This document shows, piece by piece, positions 7,904-15,590 of a DNA stretch of 64,000 nt (position 1 is the stretch's first letter; every line of letters begins with the position of its first letter). The DNA comes from Acidovorax sp. FHTAMBA. GTDB taxonomy: Bacteria; Pseudomonadota; Gammaproteobacteria; Burkholderiales; Burkholderiaceae_C. The position numbers were made by a program, and so were the translations under genes. The DNA is taken from assembly GCF_038958875.1 (NCBI RefSeq), contig NZ_CP152407.1, positions 2,611,501 to 2,675,500 on the forward strand, read 5' to 3'. Under the pieces are notes generated by a model. It was not told the DNA's origin. It was given only the letters and a program-made list of their open reading frames with translations, and searched no databases.

Positions 7904-9283
7904 TCAGGGTCTTTGCGCAGATCGCGCCGCAGCCCCATCGGCGGGGTGGGACGCTACTGGCGCTGCAGGGCTTTGGGGGGTGGCAGGTGGTGCCGCTGTG
8001 GCCAGTGTGCCGATACGCGCTGGCGCCAGCAGGTGCCGTGGGGGTGCAGGCACCCAGCCGAACAGGTGCTGCGTGGCTGCACCGCAGATGCGGCCCTGGC
8101 AGGCGCCCATGCCGCAGCGGGTGTGGAGCTTGGCATCGATCCAGCCGTCGCGATCGGCCAGCGCAGTGTAGGGCACGTCTTCGCAGCGGCACACCAGGGT
8201 GTCGGGCTGCGCCAGGGTTTTGAGTGCTTCGTTCAGTGGAAACGAAGCCTGCAACGCCTGCGCAAAGCCCTCCCAGTGCGCCAGCTGCGGGCGCAGCGCC
8301 TCAGCCTGTTGCGCGTTTCCCGCCGCCACATGCCCTGCCATGGCGCCCTGAACCAGTGCACGTTCGCTGCCGCCAAAGCCGGTGGCTTCACCCGCGGCGA
8401 ACACTCCGTGCACGCTGGTGCGCATGTGGGCATCGACAGCCAGGCCCTGGCCACCGCTCAGCGGCCCGCCCAGTGTGCAGCCCAGCATCTGCCCCAGGTG
8501 GGTGTTGGGCACCAGCCCGAACCCGCAGGCCACGCGGTCGCAGGCCATGGTTTCTTCGGCGAGTTGGCCTTTGCGCAGCCTCACTGTTAGCACCCGGGTG
8601 GTGCCTTGGACTTCCAGTACGTGGCTACTGGCGCGCAACTGCGAGTGAAGCAGGGTGAGGGCCTGCACCGCCTTGGCAGGCCAGCGCGGCAGTTGCGCTG
8701 CAAAGCCTGCGAGCGCGCTCCACGGCGCCTGCTCGGCCACACGCAACACAGTGGCTCCGGCCTTTGTGGCCGCTGCCGCAGCGGCCAGCAGCAACGGGCC
8801 GGTGCCTGCAATGACGATGCGCTGGCCGCGCACGTCGAGCCCCGCCTTGATGAGGGCCTGCAAGGCGCCTGCACCCGTCACGCCGGGCAGTGTCCAGCCC
8901 GGGAAGGGCAGCAGCAGCTCGCGGGCGCCGGTGCACAGGATGATGCGGTGGCTGTGCTGGGTCCAGCCCCGGTCAGCGTCTTCCAGCAGCAGGGCCGGGG
9001 CCTTGTCGCCGGGTTGCGGGTCACCCAGGCCCACCACGCGGGTGCCAGGCAGCAGGCGGATGTTGGTGTGCCGGGCCAGCGCCGCGCGGTGCTGTTGCGC
9101 CATGGCGGGCAAGACCACCTGGGGGCCGTCGCGCCAGATCTGGCCACCGGGCTGCGGGTTGTCGTCCACGACGGTGATCGACGCACCGCTGGGCGCGGCT
9201 GCGAGCGCTGCGGCCAAACCTGCAGGGCCAGCGCCGATGATGAGGATGTCACAGCGCTCATGTGCCGGGTGGTGCTGGGTCAT
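7904..9283 (-). CDS. D-hydroxyproline dehydrogenase, FAD/NAD-binding subunit
   Basis: The 459-residue flavoprotein has an N-terminal FAD-binding motif ([17 protein letters not shown]) and a second dinucleotide fold around residue 150 (IVIAGTGPLLLAAAAAA). A C-terminal BFD-like iron-sulfur module has cysteines in VCRCEDV and RCGMGACQGRIC. This is the organisation of the alpha subunit of hetero-oligomeric D-hydroxyproline or opine dehydrogenases. The ATG at 9283 was chosen because it overlaps the upstream iron-sulfur gene's stop by four bases (ATGA). It works with the next two genes to oxidise cis-4-hydroxy-D-proline. Confidence 0.85.
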   Translation of the reverse strand: MTQHHPAHERCDILIIGAGPAGLAAALAAAPSGASITVVDDNPQPGGQIWRDGPQVVLPAMAQQHRAALARHTNIRLLPGTRVVGLGDPQPGDKAPALLLEDADRGWTQHSHRIILCTGARELLLPFPGWTLPGVTGAGALQALIKAGLDVRGQRIVIAGTGPLLLAAAAAATKAGATVLRVAEQAPWSALAGFAAQLPRWPAKAVQALTLLHSQLRASSHVLEVQGTTRVLTVRLRKGQLAEETMACDRVACGFGLVPNTHLGQMLGCTLGGPLSGGQGLAVDAHMRTSVHGVFAAGEATGFGGSERALVQGAMAGHVAAGNAQQAEALRPQLAHWEGFAQALQASFPLNEALKTLAQPDTLVCRCEDVPYTALADRDGWIDAKLHTRCGMGACQGRICGAATQHLFGWVPAPPRHLLAPARIGTLATAAPPATPQSPAAPVASHPADGAAARSAQRP

Positions 9284-9564
9284 CGTTTTGCGCTCCCAGG
9301 GGCGGCGCCGACGTCGGTGTGGATCAGCATGCCCTCGGCGCAGACTGTCTGACATGCCAGGCGGGTGCGGCCATGGATGCGCACCCGGCATTCATGGCAC
9401 ACGCCCATGCCACACAGCGGCGCCCGGGGCTCGCCGGTGACCGAAGTGCGTGTGGTGCCCGGTGTTTGCTGCGCCAGCGCGGCGACGACGCTGGTCCCTG
9501 CTGGCACCTGAAGGGGCGTGCCATTCACGACGATCTGCACAAGAGAGCGCGCGGCTGGGGTCAT
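9280..9564 (-). CDS. D-hydroxyproline dehydrogenase, [2Fe-2S] subunit
   Basis: The 94-residue protein has a ferredoxin-like fold with four cysteines in the pattern CGMGVCHECRV and LACQT, typical of the small iron-sulfur (HcnA-like) subunit. It probably carries electrons from the FAD catalytic subunit to the FAD/NAD subunit. Both ends overlap neighbours by four bases (ATGA), so the three genes are translationally coupled. Confidence 0.88.
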   Translation of the reverse strand: MTPAARSLVQIVVNGTPLQVPAGTSVVAALAQQTPGTTRTSVTGEPRAPLCGMGVCHECRVRIHGRTRLACQTVCAEGMLIHTDVGAAPGSAKR

Positions 9565-10676
9565 GGGTGGCTCAGGCCCGCAAAGCGTGCAGGTGCATAG
9601 GGCGCAGGGTCGATCAATGGAGTGCCCCCGGTGATTTGCGCCGCCAGCAACTGCGCGGTGCCCGGTGCGGTGGTCACGCCCAGCCCTTCATGGCCCACGG
9701 CCAGCCACAGGTGCGGGTGTTCGGGGTGCGCGCCGATCAGCGGCAGGCTGTCGGGCGTGGCTGCGCGAAAACCGGTCCAGGTGCGGATGGCGTTGAGGTC
9801 GGCCAGGCCGGGCAGGTAGTCGAGTGCCCGTTGCAGCATGCGCGCCATGACGGCGTTGTTGATGGCGGGGTCGGTGGTGTCGAACTCGCGCGACGAGCCG
9901 ATCAGCAACTGCCCCGTGGGCCGGGGCTGCACGTTGAAGGCCACAGAGGTACCGTCGCTGTGGTGGGCGCTGGTGATGTAGCCCAGCTCCACCAGCTGGT
10001 GGTGCACGGTGCCTGGGTAGCGGTCGGTGATGACGAGGTGGCCCTTCTTGGGCCGCAACGGCAGGCCGGGGCACAGCTGCGGGGCCTGGATGCCGCTGGC
10101 CAGCACGATGGCGCCTGCACTGCGCTGGCTCCCGTCGCGCAGGCTGACGGTGTGGCCGTTGATGTCCGTGACTTCGGCCTGTTCAAAAGCTACGGTTCCA
10201 TGAGCTGCGGCCTGGTCCAGCAGCCACTGGGCTGCGCGCGGGGCGTAGACCACGCTATCCCCCTGCACCTTGAGCGCTCCCGCCAACCCGGGGCGCAGTG
10301 CGGGTTCTGCGCGGGACAGGGCGGCCGCGTCGAGCATGTCGCAGGCGATTCCGTGTGCTTGCAGGATGCTGCGTTTGTCATGGGCCGCCTGCAGCTCTGC
10401 ATCGTTGGCGGCCAGCCAGAGCGTGCCGCAGGGCGTGAACGCACAGCCCGCATCCATGTGGGGTGCCCAGGTGTGCCAGAGGTCCAGCGATGTCTGGCTC
10501 AGCGCCAGTTCGGCAGCGTTGTCATCCATCACCACCAGATGGCCCATGCCCGCCGCCGTGGCGCCGCCGAGGCGCGCATCGATCACGCGCACCGACAGCC
10601 CGGCCTTCGCGAGGGCATGGGCACAGGCCGCGCCGACGATGCCAGCGCCGATCACAAGGACATCGGTGGTTTGCAT
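9561..10676 (-). CDS. D-hydroxyproline dehydrogenase, DAO-type catalytic subunit
   Basis: The 371-residue protein belongs to the D-amino-acid oxidase fold. It starts with the FAD-binding motif DVLVIGAGIVGAACAHALA and ends with the second FAD contact region (WLAVGHEGLGVTTAPGTAQLL). In this operon it most likely removes two electrons from cis-4-hydroxy-D-proline to give pyrroline-4-hydroxy-2-carboxylate. Its neighbours, an epimerase upstream and an iron-sulfur subunit downstream, support this over a generic D-amino-acid dehydrogenase role. Confidence 0.85.
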   Translation of the reverse strand: MQTTDVLVIGAGIVGAACAHALAKAGLSVRVIDARLGGATAAGMGHLVVMDDNAAELALSQTSLDLWHTWAPHMDAGCAFTPCGTLWLAANDAELQAAHDKRSILQAHGIACDMLDAAALSRAEPALRPGLAGALKVQGDSVVYAPRAAQWLLDQAAAHGTVAFEQAEVTDINGHTVSLRDGSQRSAGAIVLASGIQAPQLCPGLPLRPKKGHLVITDRYPGTVHHQLVELGYITSAHHSDGTSVAFNVQPRPTGQLLIGSSREFDTTDPAINNAVMARMLQRALDYLPGLADLNAIRTWTGFRAATPDSLPLIGAHPEHPHLWLAVGHEGLGVTTAPGTAQLLAAQITGGTPLIDPAPYAPARFAGLSHP

Positions 10677-10703
10677 GGGGCCGTGCGGATGGAAGGAGGC
10701 GGT

Positions 10704-11651
10704 TTACAGCCGGATGCCCCAGCCGAACGGGTCCGCCTCGTCGATCAGCAAGGTCGCTTCCGCGCTCATGTAGGCGCGGCCACGCATTGTGGGGATGACC
10801 TTGCCATCGTCCTGCAGCGTGTAGCTGGCCTCGAACTGGCTGCCGATGATGCTGGCCTGGCGCCAGAGTGCACCCGGTGCCAGCTTGCCGTCAGCCGCCA
10901 GGCAGGCCACCTTGGCGCTGGTACCCGTGCCGCAGGGCGAGCGATCATAGGCCTTGCCGGGACACAGCACATAGTTGCGACTATCGGCGGGGTCATCGGC
11001 TTGGTCATCGTCGGCAAACAGCTCGATGTGGTCGATCTCGCCGCCGTCGTCACCCCGAATGCCCTGGTCTTTGAGGGCCTGCTGCACGGCGCAGCTGTAG
11101 CCCATCAACGCCTCCAGGTTGTCGCTGGCTACACGCTGGCCGTGGTCCGAGATCAAGAAGAACCAGTTGCCGCCCCAGGCCACATCGCCGACCACGCGGC
11201 CATAGCCGGGCACCTCGATGGCCAATGCGTGGTGCAGCCGGTAGGCGGGCACGTTGCGCACGCTGACCGATCCATCGGCGTGCAGGGTGGTGGTGACGGT
11301 GCCCACGGGTGTCTCGATGCGGTGCTCGCCAGGCTGGATGCGGCCCAGGTAGGCGAGCGATGCGACGAGGCCGATGGTGCCGTGGCCACACATGCCCAGG
11401 TAGCCGCTGTTGTTGAAGAAGATCACGCCCGCCGTGTTGGCAGGGTCTTGTGGCGCACACAGAAGGGCCCCCACTACCACATCGCTGCCACGCGGCTCCA
11501 GCACGGTGGCGGCCCGCCAAGCGTCGTGGCGCTCGGCCAGCAGCGCACGCCGCTCGGCCATGGTGCCAGTGCCCAGGTCTGGAAAACCGTCGATGACAAG
11601 CCGGGTCGGCTCGCCGCCCGTGTGGGAGTCGATCACGTGGATGCGTTGCAT
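10704..11651 (-). CDS. 4-hydroxyproline 2-epimerase
   Basis: The 315-residue protein belongs to the proline racemase family. Both catalytic thiols are visible: Cys in [12 protein letters not shown] (around residue 90) and Cys in [11 protein letters not shown] (around residue 236). A cysteine in both places is the hydroxyproline epimerase or proline racemase signature; dehydratases of the family have Thr in the second. The protein interconverts trans-4-hydroxy-L-proline and cis-4-hydroxy-D-proline, opening the pathway. The start [17 protein letters not shown] at 11651 is the family's usual N-terminus. Confidence 0.92.
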   Translation of the reverse strand: MQRIHVIDSHTGGEPTRLVIDGFPDLGTGTMAERRALLAERHDAWRAATVLEPRGSDVVVGALLCAPQDPANTAGVIFFNNSGYLGMCGHGTIGLVASLAYLGRIQPGEHRIETPVGTVTTTLHADGSVSVRNVPAYRLHHALAIEVPGYGRVVGDVAWGGNWFFLISDHGQRVASDNLEALMGYSCAVQQALKDQGIRGDDGGEIDHIELFADDDQADDPADSRNYVLCPGKAYDRSPCGTGTSAKVACLAADGKLAPGALWRQASIIGSQFEASYTLQDDGKVIPTMRGRAYMSAEATLLIDEADPFGWGIRL

Positions 11652-11688
11652 GGTGCTCTGGTGGTGGTGCAGTAGGGCGCTCAGTGTC

Positions 11689-12606
11689 TCAGGCGACAGA
11701 CTGGTATTTTGTAGGGCGCGTGGCCAGGGCCTTGCGCACCACGCTCTCCACAAACGCACGTTCGTCGCCCACCAGGGGCAGGCGGGGGCGGCGCATGTGT
11801 TCGGTGCCCACACCCACCAGTGCGTCGATGAGCTTGAGGTTCTGCACGAGCTTGTTGGACACATCCAGGTGCAGCATGGGCGTCATCCACTGGTAGAGCG
11901 GCAGTGCCTCGGCAAATTTGCCAGCCTTCATCAGCTCGTACAGCGCCACGGTCTCGCGCGGGAAGGCGCAGCCCACGCCAGCCAGCAGGCCGTCGCAGCC
12001 CAGCGCCAGGCCTTCGTAGGCGAGGTCGTCCACGCCCAAAAAGAGTTGGTAGCGGTCGCCCACGGTATTGCGCAGGTCGGTGATGCGGCGGATGTCGCCC
12101 GTGCTTTCCTTGATGGCGGCGATCCACTCGCAGTCGGCCAGCTCCACCATGTGTTCGGGTTTCAGGTCCACGCGGTAGGCCACGGGGTTGTTGTAGACCA
12201 TCAGCGGGCGCTGGGCAGCGCCCGCCATGGCGCGCACGTTGGCCATGGCTTCGCGCGCGTCGGCCACGTAGATCACCGAGGGCATGACCATGTAGCCGGC
12301 CACGCCGAGCTTGTTGCCGCCGTCGATGTACCGCAGGGCTTCGCGGGTGCTGGTTTCGGACACGTTGGCGAGCACTGGTACGCGGCCGTCAGCGGCTTCG
12401 AGGGCGATCTTGGCAACCTGGAGCTTTTCTTCCAGGCTGAGGGTGCTGGCCTCGCCGAGAGAACCGCAGGTGACCAGCCCGTGGATGCCGTTGCGGATCT
12501 GGAAGTCGATGTGGCGGGCCGTGCCCTCGGCATCGATGGACTCGTCGGCGTGGAACTTGGTGGTGATGGCAGGGAAGATGCCTTGCCAGCGGGGTTGTGG
12601 GTTCAC
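11689..12606 (-). CDS. DapA-family lyase: pyrroline-4-hydroxy-2-carboxylate deaminase
   Basis: The 305-residue class-I-aldolase-fold protein resembles dihydrodipicolinate synthase. The Schiff-base lysine is in AAIKESTGD and the catalytic tyrosine in MVYNNP. In hydroxyproline clusters this family deaminates and dehydrates the pyrroline to 2-oxoglutarate semialdehyde. A GTG start at 12606 is preferred because AAGGAG lies six bases upstream, and because the protein then begins [13 protein letters not shown] at family length. It is the first gene of the minus-strand operon. Confidence 0.87.
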   Translation of the reverse strand: MNPQPRWQGIFPAITTKFHADESIDAEGTARHIDFQIRNGIHGLVTCGSLGEASTLSLEEKLQVAKIALEAADGRVPVLANVSETSTREALRYIDGGNKLGVAGYMVMPSVIYVADAREAMANVRAMAGAAQRPLMVYNNPVAYRVDLKPEHMVELADCEWIAAIKESTGDIRRITDLRNTVGDRYQLFLGVDDLAYEGLALGCDGLLAGVGCAFPRETVALYELMKAGKFAEALPLYQWMTPMLHLDVSNKLVQNLKLIDALVGVGTEHMRRPRLPLVGDERAFVESVVRKALATRPTKYQSVA

Positions 12607-12641
12607 AGGGTGCTCCTTGGGTGCGATGGGCGATGAAGTTA

Positions 12642-12653
12642 TTAATATATTAA
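12642..12653. promoter_or_regulatory. AT-rich palindrome upstream of the hydroxyproline operon
   Basis: TTAATATATTAA is a perfect 12-bp palindrome, extended by GTTA on one side and AAC on the other, 36 bases before the operon's GTG start. In such a GC-rich chromosome it stands out. It is a good candidate operator for the GntR/FCD regulator of the cluster. Confidence 0.5.
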
Positions 12654-12762
12654 CAAGATATTTGAATGGCGCAAGCGGATTTTCAGCATTCCTTGGACTG
12701 GTCGCAGGCTGCATCCGTCCGGGCCTGTCTCCCTCCTGCCACGTGCCACACACCTGCAAACC

Positions 12763-12768
12763 TATAAT
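12763..12768 (+). promoter_or_regulatory. Probable -10 box of the alaS promoter
   Basis: A perfect TATAAT lies 91 bases before the alaS ATG. The -35 position (about 12740-12745) is a poor match. In the leader, CGCAGG and CCTGCG flank a 7-base loop at about 12806-12824, and CCCC-ATA-GGGG forms a smaller hairpin before it. Confidence 0.5.
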
Positions 12769-12858
12769 GAAAGGTTGGTCCCCATAGGGGCAGCGACAGG
12801 CAACGCGCAGGTGCGCAGCCTGCGGCCTGCCTGCTCCGTGCAACCACTCCACAACACC

Positions 12859-15486
12859 ATGAGCACACCCACTTTTTCTGTCGCTGACATCCGCAAGTCC
12901 TTCCTGGACTTCTTCGTCTCCAAGGGCCACACCGTGGTGCCGTCAAGCCCCTTGGTGCCGGGCAACGACCCCACGCTGATGTTCACCAACTCGGGCATGG
13001 TGCAGTTCAAGGACGTGTTCCTGGGCACCGACAAGCGTTCGTACAACCGGGCGGTGTCCGTGCAGGCCTGCCTGCGTGCGGGCGGCAAGCACAACGACCT
13101 GGAGAACGTGGGCTACACCGCGCGCCACCACACGTTCTTTGAAATGCTGGGCAACTGGTCGTTTGGCGACTACTTCAAGCGCGAGTCGCTCAAGTGGGCC
13201 TGGGAGCTGCTGACCGAGGTCTACAAGCTGCCGCCAGAGCGCCTGCTGGCCACGGTCTATCAGGAAGACGACGAGGCCTACGACATCTGGACCAAGGAAA
13301 TCGGCCTGCCGCCCGAGCGCGTGATCCGCATCGGCGACAACAAGGGCGGCCGCTACAAGTCCGACAACTTCTGGATGATGGCCGACACCGGCCCCTGCGG
13401 CCCGTGCAGCGAAATCTTCTATGACCATGGCCCGCACATTGCGGGTGGCCCTCCCGGCAGCCCCGATGAAGACGGCGACCGTTTCATCGAGATCTGGAAC
13501 AACGTGTTCATGCAGTTCAACATGGACGAGACGGGTGCCGTGACCCCGCTGCCCGCACCCTGCGTGGACACCGGCATGGGCCTGGAGCGCCTGGCCGCCA
13601 TCCTGCAGCACGTGCACAGCAATTACGAGATCGACCTGTTCGACCAGCTCATCAAGGCCGCTGGCCGCGAGACCGGTGTGACCGACCTCAACAACAAGAG
13701 CCTGCGCGTGATTGCTGACCACATCCGCGCCACCGCCTTCCTGGTGAGCGACGGCGTGATCCCCAGCAACGAAGGCCGCGGCTACGTACAGCGCCGCATC
13801 GTGCGCCGCGCCATCCGCCACGGCTACAAGCTGGGCAAGAAGACCCCGTTCTTCCACAAGCTGGTGGCCGACCTGGTGCGCCTGATGGGCGATGCCTACC
13901 CATCGCTGCGCGCGCAGGAGCAGCGCATCACCGAGGTGCTGAAGGTGGAAGAAGAGCGCTTCTTTGAAACGCTGGCCAATGGCATGGAAATCCTGGACGC
14001 TACCCTGGACGGCGGCGCCAAGGTGCTGCCGGGCGACGTGGCCTTCAAGCTGCACGACACCTACGGCTTCCCGCTCGACCTGACCAATGACGTCTGCCGG
14101 GAGCGCGACGTCGAAGTGGACGAAGCAGGCTTCAAGACCGCCATGGAAAAGCAGAAGGCCCAGGCCCGCGCGGCCGGCAAGTTCAAGATGGACAAGGCGC
14201 TGGAGTACAGCGGTGCGGCCAACCAGTTCACGGGCTATGAGAATCTTGCGGAGACTGCAAAAATAGTAGCAATCTACGTAGACGGGACAAGCGCTGCAGC
14301 CCTGAAAAGTGGTCAAAACGGCGTGGTGGTGCTCGACACGACCCCGTTCTATGCCGAAAGCGGCGGCCAGGTGGGTGACGAGGGCGTCATCACCAGCGGA
14401 TCGGCCAGGTTTGCCGTGGGCGACACGCTCAAGATCAAGGCCGATGTGTTTGGCCACCACGGCACGCTCGAAGAGGGCACGCTGAATGTGGGAGACACGG
14501 TGCAGGCCCAGGTGAACACCGCCGTGCGCGCCGCCACGGTGCGCAACCACTCGGTCACGCACATCATGCACAAGGCCCTGCGCGAAGTACTGGGCAGCCA
14601 CGTGCAGCAAAAGGGCAGCCTGGTCAATGCCGACCGCACGCGTTTTGACTTCACGCACAACGGCGCTGTGACCGCTGCAGAGATCCGCGAGATCGAGCGC
14701 CGCGTCAACGAAGAAATCCTGTCCAACCAGCCCACCCAGGCCCGGGTGATGGACATCGAATCGGCCCAGAAGACCGGCGCCATGATGCTGTTTGGCGAGA
14801 AATACGGCGAAACCGTGCGCGTGCTAGACATCGGCACCAGCCGTGAACTGTGCGGCGGCACGCACGTGCAGCGCACGGGCGACATCGGCCTGTTCAAGGT
14901 GGTGGGTGAGGGCGGCGTGGCTGCTGGCATCCGCCGCATTGAGGCCGTGACCGGCGCCAACGCACTGGCGTACTTGCAAAACCTGGAAGACACCGTTAAC
15001 CAGGCCGCCAGCACCCTCAAGGCGCCGGTGGCCGAACTCAATGGCCGCATCAGCCAGGCGCTGGACAACGCCCGCGCGCTCGAAAAGGAAGTGGCGGCCC
15101 TGAAGGGCAAGCTGGCCTCCAGCCAGGGCGATGAGCTGGTGAACCAGGCCGTGGATGTGAAGGGCATCAAGGTCCTGGCCGCCGCGCTGCCTGGCGCCGA
15201 CGCCAAGACGCTGCGCGACACCATGGACAAGCTCAAGGACAAGCTCAAGACGGCCGCCATCGTGCTGGCTGCGGTGGACGGCGACAAGGTGCAGATCGCT
15301 GCGGGCGTCACGGCCGACAGCGTGGGCAAGGTCAAGGCTGGTGAACTGGTGAACTTTGTGGCGCAGCAAGTGGGCGGCAAGGGCGGCGGCAAGCCCGACA
15401 TGGCCATGGCTGGCGGCACCGATGCCTCCAGGCTGCCAGCGGCGCTGGCCTCGGTCGCAGGCTGGGTGACGCAGCAGCTGGGCTGA
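12859..15486 (+). CDS. alaS: Alanyl-tRNA synthetase
   Basis: The 875-residue enzyme charges tRNA-Ala in the cytoplasm. Class II motifs are visible at the N-terminus ([22 protein letters not shown] and [19 protein letters not shown]). The editing domain has the [16 protein letters not shown] and [13 protein letters not shown] zinc and catalytic motifs. A C-terminal coiled and C-Ala region with the glycine-rich [15 protein letters not shown] follows. The ATG at 12859 gives [19 protein letters not shown], the family N-terminus. Between the aminoacylation and editing parts (14258-14319) the DNA is unusually AT-rich and resembles the window's dispersed repeat, without changing protein length. Confidence 0.98.
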   Translation: MSTPTFSVADIRKSFLDFFVSKGHTVVPSSPLVPGNDPTLMFTNSGMVQFKDVFLGTDKRSYNRAVSVQACLRAGGKHNDLENVGYTARHHTFFEMLGNWSFGDYFKRESLKWAWELLTEVYKLPPERLLATVYQEDDEAYDIWTKEIGLPPERVIRIGDNKGGRYKSDNFWMMADTGPCGPCSEIFYDHGPHIAGGPPGSPDEDGDRFIEIWNNVFMQFNMDETGAVTPLPAPCVDTGMGLERLAAILQHVHSNYEIDLFDQLIKAAGRETGVTDLNNKSLRVIADHIRATAFLVSDGVIPSNEGRGYVQRRIVRRAIRHGYKLGKKTPFFHKLVADLVRLMGDAYPSLRAQEQRITEVLKVEEERFFETLANGMEILDATLDGGAKVLPGDVAFKLHDTYGFPLDLTNDVCRERDVEVDEAGFKTAMEKQKAQARAAGKFKMDKALEYSGAANQFTGYENLAETAKIVAIYVDGTSAAALKSGQNGVVVLDTTPFYAESGGQVGDEGVITSGSARFAVGDTLKIKADVFGHHGTLEEGTLNVGDTVQAQVNTAVRAATVRNHSVTHIMHKALREVLGSHVQQKGSLVNADRTRFDFTHNGAVTAAEIREIERRVNEEILSNQPTQARVMDIESAQKTGAMMLFGEKYGETVRVLDIGTSRELCGGTHVQRTGDIGLFKVVGEGGVAAGIRRIEAVTGANALAYLQNLEDTVNQAASTLKAPVAELNGRISQALDNARALEKEVAALKGKLASSQGDELVNQAVDVKGIKVLAAALPGADAKTLRDTMDKLKDKLKTAAIVLAAVDGDKVQIAAGVTADSVGKVKAGELVNFVAQQVGGKGGGKPDMAMAGGTDASRLPAALASVAGWVTQQLG
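14258..14319. repeat. Possible palindromic repeat copy C inside alaS
   Basis: AAAATAGTAGC, 18 bases, then AAGCGCTGCAG and AAAAGTGG has the same order and spacing as copies D and M of the repeat, but the first half-palindrome is lost. Here AlaS is not longer than the E. coli protein as I recall it, so if this is a copy it replaced existing sequence or was trimmed. Less certain than the other copies. Confidence 0.45.
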
Positions 15487-15590
15487 TACCCGCAGCGGGG
15501 CACGATGGCGGCGCGGGTCGCTGTGGTGGGGTGGCCCTTGTTGCCAGATAACGGGTGACGGAACACCGGCTACCCCCTACATTCAAGCGC

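Noticed and set aside
10180..10215. TTCAAAAGCT...GAGCTGCGG considered as another repeat copy
   Set aside because: Only the GCAGCT word matches; the GCGCTT core and the second arm are absent, and the protein sequence is normal for the DAO family.
9450..11675. Very long plus-strand open frame opposite the hydroxyproline genes
   Set aside because: It is antisense to four well-supported genes with catalytic motifs and overlapping start/stop codons; GC-rich DNA produces such mirror frames.
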